Below, in pieces: positions 1 to 11,149 of a stretch of 64,000 nt of DNA. A program made the translations under genes and the position numbers. Location: assembly GCA_024699855.1 (NCBI GenBank), contig JAMPIQ010000002.1, forward strand, positions 7,068,001-7,132,000, read 5' to 3'. Within the stretch, counting starts at the first letter, position 1, and each line of letters opens with the position of its first letter. This stretch comes from Aphelenchoides besseyi (Eukaryota > Nematoda > Chromadorea > Rhabditida > Aphelenchoididae). The notes beneath the pieces are model-generated. The model was not told the DNA's origin. It made no database searches and saw nothing but the letters and a program-made list of their open reading frames with translations.

Positions 1-599
1 CGTTAATAATCTTAGAGAGACTCTGATTATTTCGTGGATCTCAGATGTGACAACAAGAATTGGATTAAAAAACCGATGCACACGGCGAATCCACTTTGTC
101 GCATCAATCAAATTCAAGTGCGGATTTTGTCAACAAAATGTCAACTGGGGTAGATAAGCCGTGCTACTGGGATGCCGGAAAAGGACGTCACAAACCCAAG
201 AGATTTTGTTTGTATCGAATCAAATGTACTTTCGATAAGATTTTTCTTTTCAATAATAGGTTCAAATAACTGCATGACTATACGTTAAGCTCTCGTTCTC
301 TAAAAACAAGTCAAGAAACAGGTGGGTCGACGAACAGAAATTAGAAAAATGACGCCAATTCTCCATTGCTTACATTAAGCGAACATCGATTCGTCAATGT
401 AATCCGCTAATCGAATTCAACGCAAAAAAAAACCCGCAAAAGTGACGATGAGAAGAAAAAGCTCTTGGATTAAGTTGGAACGTAAATCTGCATATACGTC
501 GTTTTATAATGAGGGAAATGACGTAAGGGAATGAACGCTAATTACAATAACTGATTAATCGTATGTTTTCAAGAACGTTAGTTTCGATTAGTACTTACC

Positions 600-1120
600 T
601 GCACTCGCAAGTTTGCGTGGAGACATTTGACGTGGACGATTCGAAACCGGTTGAGGATCCTTCGAGTCGAGATCGTCGGCTGGACTACAGATTTTGGCAA
701 GAAAATAAAAGAGCAGAAAGACCAAAAGTATTCCACTAAAATAAGCTCAAAACTTCGGTTTGTATTTCGTGTTTACCTTAATGCAAAAGTAAAAACAATG
801 ATGCTGCCGGTTGATGCTCGTCCAATTGAAGAAGCCAAATGTGGAGAAGACGGAAGACCTGAATGTGCAGAGCGAGAATTCGCACCAATGTCATCGGTCA
901 GTCGACGTAAAGACCGTGATGAAAATTCGATGTTGTTGTCAATGTCACCAGCAATTTGCGCTAATGCAACATCTGCAGCGATTACTCGAGAACCTGATGG
1001 TCGCTCGGCGCGAAGCAGTTTAATAGGACGATTGTTCGGAGTTAAACCGTCGGAAAAGTCTTGATTGTACGAAGTAGATGGAACGCTTTGTGGTACTTCG
1101 ACAACCTCGGAGATCGGCAT
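600..1120 (-). CDS. Single-pass membrane protein, unrecognised; probably incomplete at both ends
   Basis: I do not recognise this protein. Two exons can be read. The first (about 1120 down to 771) encodes a polar, serine-rich stretch starting MPISEVVEVPQ. It is joined by a 41-base intron with GTAAAC donor and TTTTAG acceptor to an exon ending in a clean AG|GTAAGT donor at 600/599. The join creates one hydrophobic segment of about 23 residues (IIVFTFALSGILLVFLLFYF) followed by a polar, proline-rich tail, so at least one more exon should lie below 599. The frame also stays open upstream of the ATG through a basic KHRRHRRK patch, so the true N-terminus may be higher. Residues about 45-75 include LAQIAGDIDNNIEF, which loosely resembles a BH3 helix (see findings). 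The membrane anchor and splice join are seen directly; function is unknown. Confidence 0.5.
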
Positions 1121-2611
1121 GATTTTGCGGCGATGACGCCTGTGCTTTGAATGTTGGGAAGGCAGTTTGGCGGATGAAACTGAACGAAGAGTCGAAAAAC
1201 AAAAAGCTGAGACGCCAATCTAGAACGTTCGATCAGTGGATGTTAGCAAAAACAAATACAAATGTGAAAGTTCTGCGATTCCTCGACTCAAACATTTACA
1301 TGCAAATTGAAGGATAAAAAAACTGACGACTTCTCGATCTTCAAATCTTTTGGTCAAAAAACAGAATGATGGTTCTAAGCAGATGCAATTAAAAGTTAAA
1401 TCCCTCAAAGCCGAAGGAGGAAATCCAAAACGTGCAAGTCCAATGACCGACTTTGCCATGTTCTTTATCCGCAATAACAACGTTCTTAGATCAAATATCA
1501 AAGGCATACGTTGCAAACAGAGATTACGCAAAAAAGAGGAGGCAGCTTATGGAAGTCGGAAGTATCCAAAAGCATTTGTTCCACGAATCCGTTGGAGAAA
1601 TAGGAATATGAGAGACGAGGATAAGTGGCTAATCTGTAGCGAGCAAAATGTTACATCGGTTCGAACGCCTCCGCTGCTGTGTTCCTGTAGTCACTGAGAA
1701 AACGCACTTTGCTGCTGCAAAACTGACAAACAATCACAGTGTTTGGCTCAGTACAATGGTGAGCAATTGGTGGATTATACTTAAGAGCGGATACCTGCAG
1801 TAGAATGACCCTAACAGGAATCCAAAAAGATTCCCGTTGATTTATCTGCAATTTCAGAATAACAAATGTGTTTGATCGGGGAGAATGACAAATATCATAA
1901 CAAGCCTATTAAAACTACAAGAATCAAAAAACGGTCATTGCATAGTGGTATCCCAACAACTTTCCAGAATTATCTTCCACACTGTGGCTTCGCAGTTCGT
2001 GTTTTTATTGTTTTCTCGAATGGGATAACCGTATCGTTGCGCTCGCTGATCAACTCGATTCACAAAAACTACCACAGCAATTCAGCCAAACTCTTTTTTT
2101 GAAACAAAACAAGTGGATGAACAGATTTCGAAGTGTGAAGCGAAGAACATTCACGTTAAAACTCAAAATAAACTGGAACAGAACTTTGAACTGGTTTCCA
2201 ACTGCGGGATTAAGACCCAAAAAGTGAACCTAAGCTTATGGCCTATAAACATTGCAAAAAGTTTTGTGTTTATTTCAACTTACAAAACAAAACGCTCGAT
2301 TTTTAACCACTAGGCTTCGGTCTCCCAAGTTGAGAGTTTAAGAATTTTAATTAGGAATGTCTGTCAGGAGTGTTCACTTATCATATGATTTAGGAATTCC
2401 ACAAGAGAGTTGAACTGATAAAACGAGTTCCTATCCGACAGTGAAAGCGAAGAACAAAACTCAAACATCTGCGCTTTGAGTTTTCAATTACAAACTAATC
2501 ATATCGCATAGATCAACGATCAATCTTATCGATCATCTCACTTTTTAAGCCAAAAGATGAGCATCAAAAACTAAGAAACCGCGTTTTACATCTCGATCTT
2601 TGCACCTCGGA
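1121..2611. other. Region with scattered unassigned coding-like pieces
   Basis: No complete gene can be supported here. On the minus strand at about 1655-1810 an open stretch reads like protein and includes a CQFC pair within HHCTEPNTVIVCQFCSSKV, ending in a stop at 1651-1653. Another minus-strand piece lies at 1350-1480. They could be upstream exons of the membrane protein below 1120, but I could not join them in frame. From 1860 to 2611 I see nothing convincing on either strand. Confidence 0.3.
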
Positions 2612-2851
2612 TTAATACGGGGATATAAATGGAGTATTCGTTATACTCAATTTCAATCCCGTTGCATTCGAAGAACCATAATGTACGTAATTTTCTCTTT
2701 GTTCTGTCGGTACGTCAATTTTAACAATCGAGTGTTGTCGAGCCGGTAGACGGAAGGGGCCAACGGCATTTAGGAATCGACTATTTGTCATCGTAAGGAC
2801 AACCAAATTAGAGAAAAAAAGCAAACGATTTAAGCGTGAAAACCGATCCAT
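2612..2851 (-). CDS. Putative small secreted protein, 79 aa
   Basis: A single uninterrupted reading frame starts at a true ATG (2851). Residues 1-24 have a signal-peptide layout: a short basic start (MDRFSRLNR), a hydrophobic core (LLFFSNLVVLTM) and a polar boundary near TNS. The remaining 55 residues are polar, have one predicted N-glycosylation site (N-A-T) and no cysteine. No family is recognised and no neighbour supports it, so it could be chance. The signal-like N-terminus is the only positive evidence. Confidence 0.35.
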   Translation of the reverse strand: MDRFSRLNRLLFFSNLVVLTMTNSRFLNAVGPFRLPARQHSIVKIDVPTEQRENYVHYGSSNATGLKLSITNTPFISPY

Positions 2852-3520
2852 TCAACTAATGACTTCTGACATCTGATCGCGTGAATGGCACTAAACGATT
2901 ACGAGCAACTTAACGACTCAAAAAAGCACGTGCCTATCAACTTTCAACTTCCTAGTTGGACTTTTCACTTTGACGTCAAAACAGTTGACAGTAATTTTAG
3001 GAAGCTCCGTTTAATCTAATCACAGAATTTGACACGGAAACGTGCAAATGTTTCTTGTCGAACAGCTATCTTGTAACAACCACAAGTGTACAAAGGACAC
3101 TTAAAACGTTGGTGATCAGAGGGAAATTTACACGATACAGAGTTTTTAACCACGTACTTAGCCCTCTGAGTGTCGTCGTGGTGAAAATTAAACGAAGAAG
3201 TAAACAAAAACCAATTTCCTTTTAATTCGATTTACATGAACGATCTTCGAAAACATGACAGGTTTTCGAAGAAGATTATGGAGAGCAAATTAACAACCCG
3301 GAGATTAGAGTACTACGCTTCTCAGGTCATAGCATTACCGTAACGTGGGATTAACCAGGATCTCAGTAGTAATCTCGCTGCGTGATCAAAAGAAAGTTTA
3401 CAGCCAATGTTCTATGAGTACGAATTGCTGTATAGTTGATAAGAAATTTAAAAGGAATGTTCGAAGGTTGAAGCGATTAACCTTTTTAGAATAGCCGAAC
3501 GTGCAAGCAAATTCAAGAAC
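2852..3520. other. Intergenic region, nothing assignable
   Basis: AT-rich sequence between two putative small minus-strand genes. A 63-codon minus-strand frame at 3016-3207 contains five cysteines but begins with TTG rather than ATG and has no supporting context, so it is not called. Confidence 0.3.
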
Positions 3521-3796
3521 TTAAAAGACCGCAGCTTTTACACTAAGAAGATAATCTCGACTAACTTCGCGACTTTCCACTTCGCTAACTGCCGGTTCAT
3601 CGTCAAACGGAGCGAACAAAATTGACGGTTCAACAAATTCGAAGTAAAACCGCGGATATCCGGCTTCGCGAATCATTTCGTTTGTCCAAGAGTTCAATGT
3701 TTCCGAGTACAAAAGTAGCGAACTATAAAAACAAACGTTGTTCTGTTTATCAATCTTCAGCGATGCAATTTTAAACCATAAAAATGTGGTCTCCAT
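3521..3796 (-). CDS. Putative small protein, 91 aa, unrecognised
   Basis: A minus-strand frame with a true ATG at 3796. The composition is protein-like: an aromatic middle (REAGYPRFYFEFVEPSIL) and an acidic stretch (FDDEPAVSEVESREVSRD) before the stop. There is no signal peptide, membrane segment or known motif. It starts only 81 bases from the start of the glucuronosyltransferase gene at 3877 on the other strand, so the two would share a compact bidirectional promoter. It might instead be the last exon of a longer gene. Confidence 0.4.
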   Translation of the reverse strand: METTFLWFKIASLKIDKQNNVCFYSSLLLYSETLNSWTNEMIREAGYPRFYFEFVEPSILFAPFDDEPAVSEVESREVSRDYLLSVKAAVF

Positions 3797-3876
3797 CGTC
3801 AGTGTAAAAAACCTTTCAATTAACGTTCACTCTCTTATATGAAATTAGTTGGTTCAACGACTGTTTTTAGTGTCAA

Positions 3877-5774
3877 ATGACAATCAATCTTACTACTTTG
3901 TTTGTCTTAATTTTCATTCTAATCCCCGAGCTCAATGGAACTACGAAAAAACAATTGAAAATTCTTGTTCATAGTCCTAATATGGGGTTTTCGCACTTGG
4001 CGTTCCAAGGAAAACTTGCAGATCTGCTTGTTGAAGCTAAGCACGAAGTTGTAAGTTGTCGTTTAAGTTCGGTCAATAAATACAATTCAACAGCACGTTT
4101 ACATACCGGATTGGGAGCCTAAGGAACAAGCTAACGGGACTTTTAGGGCGCATAAGATCGTGCGTTTCCAGTCGAAAAATCCCGAGTCGATAAAACCAAA
4201 TCCTCATTTTGCTAATCCATTCAACATCAATGCTCAAGATAAATCAGCCGAAGCTATTGAATGGTTCATGAACAACACCCGATCATTTTGTGAAGGTAAA
4301 TAGTATAGTTTGTCCAATAACAAATTGAATTTAGAAGAATTAAAAGATGTCGATTACACACGCAACATCAAAAATGAACGTTACGATGTTGCGATTGCCG
4401 AATATTACGATCTGTGTGCTTTCTATCACTTCCATTATGCTAGAATCCCATCGATTATTTTGACTTCGTCGTCCACTTATCCGGACATCGTTTCCGAGGC
4501 TTGGGGTGTTCCGCTGGTGCGATCTTATACGCCATGTATAGTTCGACAATAAGCTTGTACTGATGACTGTCTTTTCAGTTATGAGTTCATTGCAGTCAAT
4601 AAACATTCCGTTTATGAACTACAAAGAACGACTACTAACACTGCTTTTGGACTTTGCAACGAAACGACCGTTCCATAACTTCCAAGAGTCAATTGTACAT
4701 TATAGTCGTTCAATAGCAAGTTGAAAATTCGATTTTAGCAAAAACTTGCCGAATCGCATTATCATCAGCCTATGCCCAAGTTCACCGAACTCCTACGTTC
4801 AGCCAAGTATCTCTTTGTGAATCAACACGAAATGATGGATCATCCGCGGCCAATTACAAACAAATTTCGAGCAATTGGCGGAATTACGATGTTTCAGCCA
4901 AAAAAACTGACACCTGCAAGTTGCCTGTTATGTTACCTAGTCATATATCAAAGTTTTAGGAAATTGAAGCGATAATGCAAAAAGGCAAAAGCGGTGTGAT
5001 CATATTCACTTTAGGCTCGATGCTCGAAATGAATCTGATGCCAATTGAAATAAAAAGAGCTGTTTTGGAAACTATGACCATGTTCCCGGATCACGTGCTC
5101 ATTTGGCGAATAACGCCAGACGAAGAAACACGTCAGATGATCGCCAAATATCCGAATGTTTTTGCAGTCAAATGGATCGATCAACTATCAGTTTTAGCTG
5201 ATCCACGAACCAAAGCCTTCATTTCTCATTGCGGTAACAACGGAATGATGGAAGCGGCATTTAGCGGTAGAGTGCTGAGTTATAAAAGCAGACAAATTGT
5301 TTAGGCGTTCCCAACGTTCTTATTCCATTAGTGAATGATCAACATTATATTGCTTCGATTGCGCTACAGCGGGGAACAGGCGTTTATTTGGATCGTTTGA
5401 AGATCTCTAAAGGCACTTTGACAAATGCACTACGTTCAGTGTTGTTTGACGAAAAGTAAGGAGTTGAAAGGCAATTAGCAACATTCTTGTTTAGATACGC
5501 CAAAAATGCTCAAAAGCTAAAAGAGAAGCTTAGAAATCATCCGGTTAATTCGGCTGAGATGTTTGTTCGACATGTCGAGTATTCAACGACTTTCGAAAGC
5601 AACGATGAAATGCATTTGGCGGCAATTCACTTGAATACCATCACCTATTACAATTTGGACATCTACGCTCCAATCGTTGTTTTTGTTATTTTGATCTTGT
5701 ATTCCACTTACAAGTTTATACGATCAGTCAGAAGCTTATTTAGGAGAATGTTTGCAAAATTAAAACGCGAATAA
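3877..5774 (+). CDS. UDP-glucuronosyltransferase
   Basis: UDP-glycosyltransferases of this family move a sugar from a UDP-sugar to small lipophilic compounds in the ER lumen, for detoxification and steroid handling. Eight exons give about 535 residues, the usual family length: 3877-4050, 4094-4295, 4335-4535, 4579-4694, 4739-4915, 4960-5266, 5305-5455 and 5495-5774. The N-terminus is a signal peptide (TLFVLIFILIPELNG). The donor-binding half carries FTLGSMLE and a signature-like block, FAVKWIDQLSVLADPRTKAF, then ISHCGNNGMMEA and VPNVLIPLVNDQ, all typical of the family. A C-terminal membrane anchor (APIVVFVILILYSTY) is followed by a basic tail (FAKLKRE), the ER-retained type I arrangement. The fifth intron is GC-AG. 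All joins keep the frame and no lesion is seen, so the gene looks functional. Substrate cannot be told from the sequence. Confidence 0.93.
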
Positions 5775-5843
5775 AACGTTGACAACATTTGCAGAGCAAT
5801 CTAATACACGCAAGAGCAATCCAGCAGTCAGATGCCCAACAAA

Positions 5844-6110
5844 TTAAAATACGAACTTCACTTCTCTAGTTTGGACTTCTTCTCCGGTTTCCCTTTTCAC
5901 GTGCACCGGAATTAGCGAGAAACTGAGGGTGATTAGCGTATTTTGCTGTTTGCCTTTGAAAGAACAACCAACGTCTTGCATTTCAAATGATGCAGTAATT
6001 AGTTCAATAAACGAAAGATGTCCTTCATTTGGACCAGCAATCAAACGACATTCAATGAGTCCCGTAAACAGTTTCAGACCAACGGATCTTAAAAGTTGCA
6101 AGCGTGAACT
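5844..6110 (-). CDS. Probable terminal exon of an unrecognised gene
   Basis: From a CTTACAG acceptor near 6110 a minus-strand frame of about 88 residues runs to a stop at 5844. It reads as real protein, for example LKLFTGLIECRLIAGPNEG and TLITLSFSLIPVHVKRETG, with alternating hydrophobic beta-like strands. No ATG lies in frame after the acceptor, so at least one upstream exon is needed; a candidate piece is at 6522-6662 but the join was not resolved. It converges on the glucuronosyltransferase gene with about 70 bases between the stops. Confidence 0.4.
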   Translation of the reverse strand, partial: SSRLQLLRSVGLKLFTGLIECRLIAGPNEGHLSFIELITASFEMQDVGCSFKGKQQNTLITLSFSLIPVHVKRETGEEVQTREVKFVF

Positions 6111-7015
6111 GTAAGAGTTCAACGCTTGCTTTCTGTTCCAGAAAACGAATAGTCAAAACCAAGTGCTCAGGAAATTTCTTTTTATTTATTTCCCTGCGGA
6201 CATGTAACGAACATCTTAAATTCTAAATTACATTTGTTCGAAGCTCATTTCTCGTTTCGTGAGCGCTAAAAGCCAACTACGATGAAATGTTTGCAAGAGA
6301 ACAAGATCGTTCACAAGCAAGAACAGGAATTGTATGATAAACACGTCGTTTTCGTAGGAGAACAATGTTACGATATACTCACAAGTGTGATATGCTCCAA
6401 AAAACGAAATGAATGTGCCGGTAAATCGGATTATTGGTTCTTGAGTGGAAGAGAACGACCGTTGAATTAGCCTTGAAATAAGGTTTTACTGCACGTTAAA
6501 GTGGAAAGTTTAATCAAAGTGTCAGATGGTCGGCAATTTCTGCGAAATCGACATCCTTCGAGTTGCTGTTAAGATGACAGTGTTCGGTGGGAAAACTTCC
6601 GTTCCTTCACGTCCGTCAATCGTTGCTTGCGGCACTTCAATGCAGTGACGACAACAGAACATATACAAGTTAAGAGCTTAATTTAATAAGCAAACAATCC
6701 TTGTTCCAAAACCAACTCTCCGTTGGAGTACAAATTTCCGTCGACGGCCTTGTCGTTTGTTCGTGCCCCTTGATTAATCGACAAAAAGCACGAGTCCAAA
6801 GACTGTTCTCATGGTTTGAGATGCATGTGTGCAATATCATTTGTCTTGTTGACGCTTCTAATTGTCAACAGAAACTCTAAGCATCTGCAACCGAAGTTGA
6901 AATACAAATTCATGGATGAATTCGTGGAGGTACAAGAAAGACATCTTTTTCTTTGTTCTCAATAAAAACTCAACAAAAAATACAACGAAATAGAAAACAA
7001 ATTAACAATTAATGA
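6111..7015. other. Mostly unassigned; short minus-strand frame at 6522-6662
   Basis: A minus-strand frame with an ATG at 6662 encodes 46 residues beginning MFCCRHCIEVPQ, with a CCxxC cluster, and ends at 6522. An AATAAATAAA run on the minus strand near 6185 could serve as its polyadenylation signal. A plus-strand 62-codon frame at 6282-6470 overlaps but looks like chance. Nothing else is visible. Confidence 0.25.
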
Positions 7016-7768
7016 CTAAGTTTCCATTTGCTCTTCTTCAGCCTCTTCATCGCCCTCCCACCAGGATAAGCATCCAAGACCAGTCTCGGATATTGATGCT
7101 ATTATCTCGTAGACCTTCACGTCTTTTGGTGATCCGGGCTCCACACTGCGAAATTTGTAGTCGATTACACGAAATCTAAAATCCGAATCAATTCTAAACG
7201 TAACTGCTTCGTTTACCTGATGACTTTTCCAGGTTCCATGAAAAATTTGATCATTTGTGATTTTGCATCCTCTTCGTCCTCCGATGCCACAACGTACTCC
7301 CAGTACCAAAGTTGTTCGTTCTCGTCGCTAAATGAACAATCGTAAAACTTGTAATGAAATGAACTTACAATCTTGAAACCTTTGGCAGTTTGTCGGGTGT
7401 TATGTGTATGTCGCAAAAGAAACTCATTGAAACTCGAATTCCATCTGATCCACAACTTGCAATCGTTCCTTGAAGAATTTCACCACGAAACGGTTGAAAA
7501 ACAACGTAGCGAAACTCAACAGGCGTGTAGCTGTCGGATTCTCCAGGCATCAAAAAAGAGTCGCCGATTTTCACAAAGTCGTAGAACGTAATACACAATC
7601 CTACATCAATGATAACCTGAAATAAATTGCATTGGTTATTTCTGATAGTCGACTCACATAATTCGAGAACTCAGCGTTAATGCTGTCGATCAGATTTTGA
7701 ATGATATTGGCACCAAAGTCCCTAGCTAACGTTTTTACCGTGTACTTGAATTTGGCCAACACAAACAT
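7016..7768 (-). CDS. POLR3H: DNA-directed RNA polymerase III subunit RPC8 (RPB7-like)
   Basis: RPC8 pairs with RPC9 to form the stalk of RNA polymerase III, which makes tRNA and 5S rRNA in the nucleus. The protein starts MFVLAKFKYTVKTLARDFG, matching the usual MFVL start of RPC8. The SHS2-like N-terminal half follows (DVGLCITFYDFVKIGDSFLM), then the S1-type half (FQPFRGEILQGTIASCGSDG; VSMSFFCDIHITPDKLP) and LWYWEY. The C-terminal section ISETGLGCLSWW closely matches the characteristic ISEPGLGLLSWW end of animal RPC8, followed here by an acidic tail (GDEEAEEEQMET). Four or five exons with short introns; total about 200 residues, as expected. The start is fixed by family alignment. The phosphatase gene upstream on the same strand ends at 8102. 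Confidence 0.92.
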
Positions 7769-8101
7769 CACGTCTTTGGTGGTATTCGTCCTGAAGCTTA
7801 TTAGAGATTTTTCGAAGTCACAGAAAATAATTAAGTTTATGCAACGCTAAGCCAATAAACGTTCTTCGTGGGACTGACGAACTCGTTTTGACAAGTTCAT
7901 TTAGGCAATCGTTTAATATAACAACTGGAGTATTTTGGTATAAACAAATATCTGAATAAGATTAATTTGATTTGTTACAACTCGTAAGTTGTCAGGTCTC
8001 GCTGTGCAAGCGTGTGGCTTTGCCGTTATATGGATATCGTTGATGAGAGTTCTTGACAATCCAAAAATCGTCTTCAATGACTGGCTAAAATAACCGTGTT
8101 G

Positions 8102-9818
8102 TCAAGGCTTTATATGCTTATGAACCTTAGCTGCCATGATTTGTTGGATGTGAATGTGAGAACCATTGAACACTTGCATTCGCGTGAAACCATAGTTAGA
8201 CGATCTGAAGGCCGAATATGAAGCTGGATTCTTTGGGAATGGATTCGTTTTTTCCTGACATCCACTAGATCCTGTGACGATGTGAATCGGAACTTTTGGA
8301 TCTTCGTATGGATTCTTTGGATTCACAGTCCCGTTATGCACCTGGAATAGACAATCAATCTAGTTATCCTCTTAATCTTACAGTAAAATTGTAGATTGGC
8401 CAAAATCGCTCGTAGTTGTGTTCATGTGCTCCGATGTACAAGTCCACTCCTGTAATGGAAACCTAACAATTATATGCATCCGTCAAATTCACTTTTGAAC
8501 ACTCTCTTTGACTATTGAACTGTCAGATTTTGAGTACTTACCGTATTTGTAAAAAATGCGTTCAAGTCCAAACTCGCCGTTCGGTGGAAATCCATCTCTT
8601 AGAACGTCGTGTTTCTTGCGACATTCGTTAGCAGGTATATCGGTGCAATAGAAACTTCGATGAAAGTAGACAATAATGAATGGGACTTGATCGCGGTTCT
8701 TGTTTGCTTTCTAAAGTCTGAATTCAACTTTTTGATCGTTCCGTATTCCTACCTTCAAATCGTTGAGCAACCAATTCCATTGACTTAACAATTGATCTTT
8801 GCCGTAATTCAAATAGAAATAAAATTCGGACGAAAGTGCGATGAAATGTGCAGCTCCCAAATCAAAACTATAAACAGAAAGTTAATACTTATTTCTTTAG
8901 ATATCAACCTGTAAAAGAAGTTGTGGTCGGTTCCAGGCATCGTAAATCTTTCAACGTAGTGTGAGAAGTTGTATTTCTAAATTATCGTCACCTTACTGTG
9001 AGACATGTTTTAGAGTATGATAAACCTCTTCGTGATTACCAACACTCGTTACATATGGAACATAAGCGGCCATCGGTTCAAGTTGTCGCATAAACTCGTC
9101 TCCAACGGTACCGTTACGAGTATCCAGATTGTATCCAAAGTCGCCGTTGTGAATGATCATATCAAACTCTCCGTCTTGAGTCATTTGTTGAAGTTTACCC
9201 AAAGAACGAGCATTGACGTTCCCCATATCACCGTAAACAGCAACCACAAATCCGCCGTTTGTTCGCTCTTTCAAACCAACAAATGAGAAAATTGAGCTCC
9301 AACCATATTCCGATCCAACTCGATAGACATAACGCTGACCCGCTTCAACGTCCTCAATCAATGCACGATGAATATAACGAATCGATCGTGCTTTTCCACC
9401 GTCAACAAATTTGTTTATTTTTGCTTCAACTTGACGATCAAACTTTCCGTTTTCTCCGTATTGTACGAACGACTTTTCCGTATCATCAAACCTGCAAATT
9501 CTTCGTCTTTGTCGCTGCTAAAACACCTACGTAAGCCATGTAACGGAAATTTTGTTTAGTGATCCTAAAGAAAGACACTAAGGAAGGTATGGATAATCAT
9601 TATTGTTACCGCCATACGAGAGATGCACTTGTTCGGGCTGCCCTTAACCTTTGTTACATGTCGTGAAATAGGCGATTACCTCTGTACGGACCGCGATTAA
9701 GATCATCGGTTTTCCAGTCAATTTGACGATCAGATCGAAGCAGATTCTTGTGACTTGCTGAGCTGTTTGTAACAAACAACGTGAATAGAAATGCTACCAA
9801 AAACGGCCATAGGGACAT
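8102..9818 (-). CDS. Secreted purple acid phosphatase (ACP7-like metallophosphatase)
   Basis: Purple acid phosphatases hydrolyse phosphate monoesters using a two-metal (iron/zinc) centre and are secreted or lysosomal. The start at 9818 gives a signal peptide (PFLVAFLFTLFVTNSSA). A fibronectin-like N-terminal domain follows (QPEQVHLSYGGSLNKISVTW; ALIEDVEAGQRYVYRVGSEY). The metal-binding blocks are all present: VYGDMGN, IIHNGDFGYN, VTSVGNHEE, and the late GAHEHNYERFWP. The C-terminal domain ends with IVTGSSGCQEKTNPF, typical of this animal subfamily. Short introns separate about ten exons. All catalytic histidine, aspartate and asparagine motifs that I can see are intact, so an active enzyme is expected. 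Exact exon limits between 8350 and 8960 were not all resolved. Confidence 0.92.
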
Positions 9819-10000
9819 CTCTGAAACAAGCGATTATAAATAGAAAAGTTTTGACGGTTTTGTTGCATCGTTCACTTGTTTTTGCTTCGAACAAAGAACG
9901 AGTAGTGAAAATCAGCCCCAAAACTTCTGCTCACCATTTGCTCAGAAATCGGCCAGCGGTTTGAGATTGCGGATCTGACCTTCGGATCAATTCTCATCCA

Positions 10001-10324
10001 TCATTCGGAACCATCGTATATCAACGTCTTCTTTTCACGAGCTTGCAAACGACGATTTCGTTCGTGGCCTTGCATTCTTCTGACTATAAGTCTAAAACAT
10101 GTATTCTCAGTGTTTGTTTTAACAAAGGAAGCTAACCGTTCTTCCTCTTTGCATATCGAGATCTGTGTTTTCAATCGTGCAACTACATCGAACAACGCAC
10201 TGTTATGGAAAAACAGTGCTCTTAATGTTTTTTGTAGGCAAAACAGTTTGATTACATATTCATGATCTATGGCTGTTTGTTCTTGTTTGCTTTTCTCGTC
10301 TTTCGATTGATGATGTCCTTTCAT
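10001..10324 (-). CDS. Small basic coiled-coil protein, TBRG1/INO80E-like
   Basis: A true ATG at 10324 starts MKGHHQSKDEKSK. One 46-base intron (GTTAGC to TTTTAG) joins EEER to LIVRRMQGHERNRR. The mature frame is about 92 residues. Its core, FFHNSALFDVVARLKTQIS followed by a KEEERLIVRR helix, resembles the short coiled coil shared by TBRG1/NIAM and INO80E, where an N-A-A/x-L-x-D-E-x-x-R-L pattern precedes K-x-E-E-R. Those proteins act in chromatin or cell-cycle control; that role is inference from a weak, short match. The region ends in a basic run and a stop at 10001. It shares the promoter side with nothing obvious. Confidence 0.55.
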   Translation of the reverse strand: MKGHHQSKDEKSKQEQTAIDHEYVIKLFCLQKTLRALFFHNSALFDVVARLKTQISICKEEERLASFVKTNTENTCFRLIVRRMQGHERNRRLQAREKKTLIYDGSE

Positions 10325-11149
10325 CTCACATTGTTTGCTTGATGGTAAGCATTCAGTTTCAACAAAACAAACTGACGACTTGGGCCAGAAGTATCGTTTG
10401 AAGTTGCGGAATAACTACAAGAAAACCACAACGACTCATTAAATTAAATCTTAAACATACATTAAACTGCACTTTCTGTTAACTACAAACTTATGTCTCA
10501 TTAAATTCAAAGTCCTGAGTAAGCAAAATCGACAAATTTTGGACGATGGCCGTGAAATAGACAATTTAAGCTGTCGAGAAGGAGTTTCAAGTACGGTCTT
10601 TTTGAGGAACGTTGCTTCAAGAAGTTCGATTTGGACAACAACGATTTTTTTACAGTCGTATTGTCAAAGTAATTGATCAAAATGACGACCTTTTAGTTTG
10701 TCTATTTGAAGGATAGTCTCGAATTGATTATGGATTGATTCAATAACAAACAAAAGGTCTCTCTTTTGTATGGTAATAAGCGTTGATGATTGCTCTGAAA
10801 TAAAGAGCTTCAGAATGCGTTTAAAATCGACAAATCACTTGAATTTATGACGAACGAGCAATGAACATCAGAGCGTAGAACACCAGTTATTCAAAAGAGC
10901 CTCAAGTTTCTTTAGGTTTTCCATATATTCAGTCGGATTGTCGTTGTAAATCTACGAATAAAAATGACTGAACAGTTGTTTATTCAAATGAAATCTTTGG
11001 ATCAACAATTATGTTGTGGATTGAATTTTAAGCTCTTGATAGGCCTTCGCAATTATTAGGATGATCAATAGGCACCATTTTTCGTTTTTCGCCTTGAAGT
11101 GAAGAAGACAGCTTCTGGTTGGCTCTAAATAGTTGTAATTATGGTGGAC
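10325..11149. other. Intergenic, no gene seen
   Basis: About 0.8 kb of AT-rich sequence between two small minus-strand genes. No reading frame over 60 codons with protein-like composition, no RNA gene and no tandem repeat was seen. Confidence 0.4.

Noticed and set aside
1350..1697. Lysine/arginine-rich 115-codon plus-strand frame
   Set aside because: Starts at GTG/TTG-type codon context, no domain, and the opposite strand carries equally good pieces; left unassigned.
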